Origin: JAUWPO01 sp965603285
GTDB lineage: Bacteria > Chloroflexota > Anaerolineae > Anaerolineales > UBA4823
Assembly (NCBI GenBank): GCA_965603285.1
Contig: CBFDCK010000125.1
Coordinates: 1 to 9,875 of the forward strand
Direction: 5' to 3'
DNA length: 9,875 nucleotides
Notes under the pieces: generated by a model
What the model saw: only the letters and a program-made list of their open reading frames with translations
Database searches by the model: none
Told to the model about the DNA's origin: nothing
Made by a program: the position numbers and the translations under genes
Shown: piece by piece, positions 6,980 through 9,875 of the stretch
Numbering within the stretch: position 1 is the stretch's first letter
How the letters are laid out: every line of letters begins with the position of its first letter

Positions 6980-7035
6980 GCTTTGTCAAGGAGGCCGTTG
7001 ACGTTATCAAATATAATCTTCATCCTTGACAAAGC
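6980..7035. repeat. perfect 13-base inverted repeat between divergent genes
   Basis: GCTTTGTCAAGGA (6980-6992) is the exact reverse complement of TCCTTGACAAAGC (7023-7035), with a 30-base AT-rich spacer. It lies between the P-loop gene (minus) and the dismutase gene (plus). Each arm contains TTGACA reading outwards. The octamer CGTTGACG also occurs at 6961-6968 and 6996-7003. It could be a regulator-binding operator, or paired -35 elements of divergent promoters. The arms are long for chance. Confidence 0.6.
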
Positions 7036-7057
7036 GCTAGAAGGCTTTTCGTATTAT
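7026..7057 (+). promoter_or_regulatory. candidate promoters of the superoxide dismutase gene
   Basis: A perfect TTGACA (7026-7031) is followed by TATTAT (7052-7057), but the 20-base spacer is longer than the ideal 17. A second candidate nearer the gene pairs TTCATT (7116-7121) with TATAGT (7138-7143) across 16 bases. Either could drive the gene. The whole 6885-7187 gap holds these signals, the inverted repeat and AT-rich sequence, and no gene. Confidence 0.4.
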
Positions 7058-7187
7058 AAGGGATAGGGGGGAAATGGATAAGGGATATGTGAGGGAATTC
7101 TTAAAACAATTGAAATTCATTGCATTAATTTGAAAAATATAGTAAATTTGGTGAAACAGAAAATATAACTTAAAAGGAGAATTTATT

Positions 7188-7883
7188 ATGACTTTCACAT
7201 TACCCGATCTACCCTATGATTTTAGCGCCTTGGAACCCAACATCGATACCCGCACCATGGCGGTCCATCACGATAAGCATCATGCTGGATACGTAAACAA
7301 CCTGAACAAAGCCCTCGAAGGCTATGATGAACTGCAGGACAAATCCGCCCTGGAATTGATCGCAAATCTGGATGATGTTCCCGAAAAAATTCGCACTGCA
7401 GTGCGCAACAACGGCGGAGGACATGTCAATCATTCCATGTTTTGGCCAAGCATGAGCCCGGATGGCGGAGGAGAGCCAAAGGGTAAGTTGGCTGAAGCTA
7501 TCAACGCCGCTTTCGGATCGTTTGAAAGCTTCAAAGAGCAGTTTACTCAAGCCGCCATGACGCGTTTTGGCAGCGGATGGGCCTGGCTGTGTGTGGATGC
7601 TGACGGCGGATTGGTCATTACCAGCACGCCCAACCAGGATAATCCCATTAATGATGGATTGGTGCCTATATTGGGACTGGACGTATGGGAGCACGCCTAT
7701 TACCTGAAATATGAGAACCGCCGGGCGGAATATATTGCTTCCTGGTGGAATGTGGTCAATTGGAGCGATGTCTCCAGTAATCTATCGCTTGTGCAGGTAG
7801 GCGCTGGAGTGGATCAGGCCACGAAATGGGTTGGCTCGAAATGGTCTCAATTGGAAGATGGTTGGAATAAGCTGACCAAGTAG
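7188..7883 (+). CDS. sodA: superoxide dismutase, Mn-type
   Basis: The 231-residue protein follows the bacterial Fe/Mn superoxide dismutase family end to end; it converts superoxide to oxygen and hydrogen peroxide in the cytoplasm. Metal ligands are H27 (AVHHDKHH), H82 (VNHSMFW), D165 and H169 (DVWEHAYY). Metal type is indicated by GGGH (76-79) together with the Gln of NQDNP (Q150). This is the Mn-enzyme pattern, as opposed to the helix Gln of Fe enzymes, though cambialistic use is possible. The usual family end (WNVVNW, 187-192) is followed by about 39 residues, some 20-25 more than in E. coli SodA. That tail includes three tryptophans (W214, W219, W226) in a predicted amphipathic stretch. 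An excellent ribosome site, AGGAGA (7175-7180), lies seven bases before the ATG. It is monocistronic, closed by a strong terminator. In an otherwise anaerobe-looking gene set it points to aerotolerance. Confidence 0.97.
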   Translation: MTFTLPDLPYDFSALEPNIDTRTMAVHHDKHHAGYVNNLNKALEGYDELQDKSALELIANLDDVPEKIRTAVRNNGGGHVNHSMFWPSMSPDGGGEPKGKLAEAINAAFGSFESFKEQFTQAAMTRFGSGWAWLCVDADGGLVITSTPNQDNPINDGLVPILGLDVWEHAYYLKYENRRAEYIASWWNVVNWSDVSSNLSLVQVGAGVDQATKWVGSKWSQLEDGWNKLTK

Positions 7884-7903
7884 GAAGTAGATAACTCAGA
7901 GCA

Positions 7904-7942
7904 AAATGGGCTGTCCAACAATCTTTTTTGGACAGCCCATTT
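7904..7942. terminator. strong hairpin terminator shared by convergent genes
   Basis: Bases 7904-7918 pair perfectly with 7928-7942 (15 bp, core ATGGGCTGTCCA) around a 9-base T-rich loop. It begins 20 bases after the dismutase stop. The stem ends in AAA/TTT, so a short T stretch closes it on either strand, but no long T tail follows. Its position between converging genes suggests it stops transcription from both sides. Confidence 0.85.
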
Positions 7943-8033
7943 GGTTTAAAGCCCAAGCTAGAGCCAACTCAGTCAGTAAATTGCAATGAACCGCTTTGGA
8001 AGGCTGAAGTAAGACCATCAAACTCGACCGTGA

Positions 8034-8516
8034 TCACTTCGTGGCGATGATTTGCCTTGCCCAGGCTTCTGCTCGCTCAAGTTCACCTTCTACCAAAGGA
8101 CCTTTCATACCCTGTACGTAGAATCCTTCCGGAGATGCAACCAGTTTTCCCCCTTTCTTCTTGAGCTTATTTGCGATGGGCTGGGCAGCATATCCAAAAA
8201 TGCGGACGAAAAATGGTAGCATGCGTGTTTCTTCGATCTCCTCGATGGTCAAGCGGGTATCGAATGCAGCTACTTTCGTGCCTTGCAGCCATTTTGCCGG
8301 GATACGCTTTAGAAAATCACTGGTCGCTTCCGTGGGTTTAAATCGCTGAGTGGGAGAGCCGACGATTAAAAGTTCGAGTCCAGTAAGTCCTTCCATTTTT
8401 ACTTCACCTACACGGAATACTTCAATCTCATCTGGGGAACCAAGCGTGCTCCCGATCGTGTTGGCAATCTGCTCTGTGTTGCCAAAAGCCGAATCGTATA
8501 TGACTAATCTCTTCAT
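8034..8516 (-). CDS. flavodoxin-domain protein
   Basis: The 160-residue cytoplasmic protein has the flavodoxin fold. The FMN phosphate loop is SAFGNT (9-14) after strand RLVIYD. A second strand and loop read LLIVGSPTQRF (49-59), and a third strand reads VAAFDTR (82-88). The C-terminal half carries GFYVQGMKGPLVEGE (131-145), a pattern I associate with single-domain flavodoxins of unknown partner in archaea and anaerobic bacteria. Expected cofactor is FMN and expected role is single-electron transfer; the partner is unknown. The start is well supported by GGAGGT (8530-8525), eight bases before the ATG. It converges on the dismutase gene and is divergent from ychF, so it is probably its own transcript. 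No truncation or frameshift is seen. Confidence 0.9.
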   Translation of the reverse strand: MKRLVIYDSAFGNTEQIANTIGSTLGSPDEIEVFRVGEVKMEGLTGLELLIVGSPTQRFKPTEATSDFLKRIPAKWLQGTKVAAFDTRLTIEEIEETRMLPFFVRIFGYAAQPIANKLKKKGGKLVASPEGFYVQGMKGPLVEGELERAEAWARQIIATK

Positions 8517-8616
8517 TGAACTGTACCTCCAGCCTCAATTATGAGGTCATGAACTATACCATTATTAATCACAACATAAAAAAATGTAGTACCCAGATGA
8601 TGTTTACTTGCTCAGG

Positions 8617-8622
8617 TATAAT
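8617..8622 (+). promoter_or_regulatory. -10 box upstream of ychF
   Basis: A perfect TATAAT lies about 65 bases before the ychF start, in the flavodoxin/ychF divergent gap. The hexamer at the expected -35 distance (around CAGATG, 8594-8599) is poor, so the call rests on the -10 box and position. Confidence 0.4.
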
Positions 8623-8632
8623 GGGAAAAATT

Positions 8633-8669
8633 CCGGTATGTGGTGTTTACCATCTTATTCCCATACCGG
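8633..8669 (+). promoter_or_regulatory. hairpin in the ychF leader
   Basis: CCGGTATG (8633-8640) is the exact reverse complement of CATACCGG (8662-8669), giving an 8-bp stem with a 21-base loop. It lies in the presumed 5' leader and ends just before the ribosome site GGGAG (8676-8680). It could influence translation or bind a protein; no known riboswitch or leader motif is recognised. Confidence 0.4.
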
Positions 8670-8687
8670 GTGTCAGGGAGACACAAT

Positions 8688-9788
8688 ATGAGCCTGAGCG
8701 TCGGAATAGTAGGTTTACCCAACGTTGGTAAAAGCACGGTCTTCAATGCTTTGACCGGCGCCCAAAATGCCGAGGTCGCCAACTATCCGTTCTGCACTAT
8801 CAAGCCTAACCGGGCTGTTGTACCTCTGCCAGATCTCAGGGTGGAAAAGCTGGCGGAGCTCGTAGGTGTACCAAACACAATCCATGCGACAATAGAATTC
8901 GTCGATATCGCCGGTCTGGTGAAAGGCGCCAGCCAGGGTGAAGGGTTGGGCAACCAGTTCCTGGCTACCATCCGCGAAACGTCTGCCATCGTGCACGTCG
9001 TGCGCTGTTTTGATGATCCCAACGTGGTGCATATAAGCGAGGATCCTGACCCAATCACTGATATTGAAATCATCAATCTGGAGCTGGTCATGGCAGATCT
9101 GGAACAATTGGAGCGCAAAATTGAGCGCCTCTCCAGCCAGGTGAAGGGGGATAAAAAGTTGCAACCGGTCGTAGAGATGACGGCTTCGCTGCGTGAACAT
9201 TTAGGGACCGGACAGCCAGTCTCGAGCTTCCCGCAAAGAGATTTGGATATTTTTAAATCACTGAACCATGAGCTGAATTTTCTGACTGCCAAGCCGTTGA
9301 TATACGCTGCAAATGTTGATGAAGCGGGTCTGTCTGGAGAGAACGCTTACATCCGGGTGGTGGAGGAGATCGCCGCAGAGCAGGGCGCTGAGGTGGTGGT
9401 TTTGTACGCCAAGCTAGAAGAAGAGATGACCGGGATGAGCGATGATGAGCAGCGTGAGTTCCTGCTGCTTGCTGGAGCAGAGCAGAGCGGACTGGAGCAA
9501 GTTATTCACAAAGGCTTTGAAGCGTTGAGACTGATCAGCTTTTTCACCAAGAATGAAAAAGAGGTGCGTGCCTGGAATGTGGAAATAGGTACGACTGCTC
9601 CCAAAGCCGCCGGTGGGATTCATACTGATTTTGAGCGCGGTTTTATCCGGGCTGAAGTTGTACCTTACGAGACTTTCGTCCAGTACGGCAGTGATGCCGC
9701 GGTTAAAGCTGCCGGGTTTATGCGGCTGGAGGGCAAGGAATACCTCGTCCAGGACGGGGATGTGATCTACTTCCGCTTCAACGTATAG
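8688..9788 (+). CDS. ychF: redox- and ribosome-associated ATPase YchF (OLA1 family)
   Basis: The 366-residue product is a complete YchF protein, an Obg-related P-loop enzyme that prefers ATP to GTP and binds ribosomes. Visible motifs are G1 GLPNVGKST (9-17), the switch/G3 region DIAGLVKGAS (73-82) and the altered G4 site NVDE (209-212), which explains loss of guanine specificity. The catalytic His equivalent to E. coli H114 is H115 (VVHIS). A helical insert follows at about 127-170. The C-terminal TGS domain (about 283-366) ends in DGDVIYFRFNV, as in the family. The open frame extends 16 codons upstream to 8640, but the ATG at 8688 gives the normal family N-terminus MSLSVGIVGLPN and has GGGAG seven bases before it, so I chose that start. 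Length and motifs are normal. It is followed after 37 bases by another plus-strand gene and may be co-transcribed with it. Confidence 0.97.
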   Translation: MSLSVGIVGLPNVGKSTVFNALTGAQNAEVANYPFCTIKPNRAVVPLPDLRVEKLAELVGVPNTIHATIEFVDIAGLVKGASQGEGLGNQFLATIRETSAIVHVVRCFDDPNVVHISEDPDPITDIEIINLELVMADLEQLERKIERLSSQVKGDKKLQPVVEMTASLREHLGTGQPVSSFPQRDLDIFKSLNHELNFLTAKPLIYAANVDEAGLSGENAYIRVVEEIAAEQGAEVVVLYAKLEEEMTGMSDDEQREFLLLAGAEQSGLEQVIHKGFEALRLISFFTKNEKEVRAWNVEIGTTAPKAAGGIHTDFERGFIRAEVVPYETFVQYGSDAAVKAAGFMRLEGKEYLVQDGDVIYFRFNV

Positions 9789-9825
9789 GAATAATGAGAG
9801 AAGAGAGTAGGTGTGAGGTGTATAA

Positions 9826-9875
9826 ATGAAACTAGCAGCATTTGACCTGGAGATCGCCAAGGAAATACCGGCGGG
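9826..9875 (+). CDS. start of a probable DEDD-type 3'-5' exonuclease domain protein (partial)
   Basis: Only the first 16 codons are in the window; they read MKLAAFDLEIAKEIPA. A hydrophobic strand ending in FDLEIA is typical of the first exonuclease motif (DxE) of family-B polymerase-like 3'-5' exonucleases and RNase H-fold nucleases. A ribosome site, GAGGTG (9815-9820), lies five bases before the ATG, which supports this as a real start. The gene runs off the right edge, so identity rests on very little sequence. Confidence 0.6.
   Translation, partial: MKLAAFDLEIAKEIPA

Noticed and set aside
6885..7010. Upstream TTG extension of the P-loop protein
   Set aside because: It adds 42 residues ahead of a normal kinase-like N-terminus, covers the inverted repeat and divergent promoter region, and has no ribosome site.
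7209..7694. 161-codon minus-strand frame inside the dismutase gene
   Set aside because: It is antisense to a clearly real gene, with no motif and no start signal.
8640..8687. 16-codon upstream extension of YchF
   Set aside because: The family N-terminus begins at the internal ATG, which has a proper ribosome site; the extension overlaps the leader hairpin.
8715..9292. Two long minus-strand frames inside ychF
   Set aside because: Both are shadows of the highly conserved YchF coding sequence.

Overview
The window looks like a stretch of a bacterial chromosome of moderate GC content. Several gene families hint at an anaerobic or facultative lineage. These are a cysteine-crowded 4Fe-4S protein, a short flavodoxin, an Mn-type superoxide dismutase and an HD-GYP-like protein. 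The intergenic CACGAAT repeats and the gene mix remind me of Chloroflexota (Anaerolineae), but that is an impression, not a demonstrated assignment.

Layout. Bases 1-74 are a tRNA-Val(CAC) on the minus strand with a near-consensus promoter just upstream. A 407-base gene-free region with small hairpins and CACGAAT repeats follows. Next come three minus-strand genes, in transcription order: an HD-GYP-like protein (3553-2918), a zinc-dependent medium-chain dehydrogenase (2686-1454) and an extended short-chain dehydrogenase/epimerase (1450-482). The last two are separated by only 3 bases and are almost certainly one transcription unit. Diverging from them, on the plus strand, is a strongly altered serine-hydroxymethyltransferase-family PLP protein (3727-5091). 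Convergent to it is a two-gene minus-strand unit: a P-loop nucleotide-binding protein (6884-6150), then a 19-cysteine 4Fe-4S protein (6142-5327).

A 303-base divergent region (6885-7187) carries a perfect 13-base inverted repeat. It separates that unit from the Mn-type superoxide dismutase (7188-7883). A strong hairpin terminator at 7904-7942 sits between the dismutase and a convergent flavodoxin-domain gene (8516-8034). The window ends with the universally conserved ATPase YchF (8688-9788) and the first 16 codons of a probable DEDD-type exonuclease.

How the genes fit together. No single pathway spans the window. The dehydrogenase/epimerase pair probably acts on a common metabolite. The Fe-S protein, dismutase and flavodoxin form a loose redox neighbourhood. 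I found no CRISPR array, transposase, phage gene, toxin-antitoxin pair or recognisable defence system. The most unusual items are the SHMT-family protein with a rebuilt cofactor and substrate pocket, the Cys-rich Fe-S protein with its P-loop partner, and the inverted repeat upstream of the dismutase.
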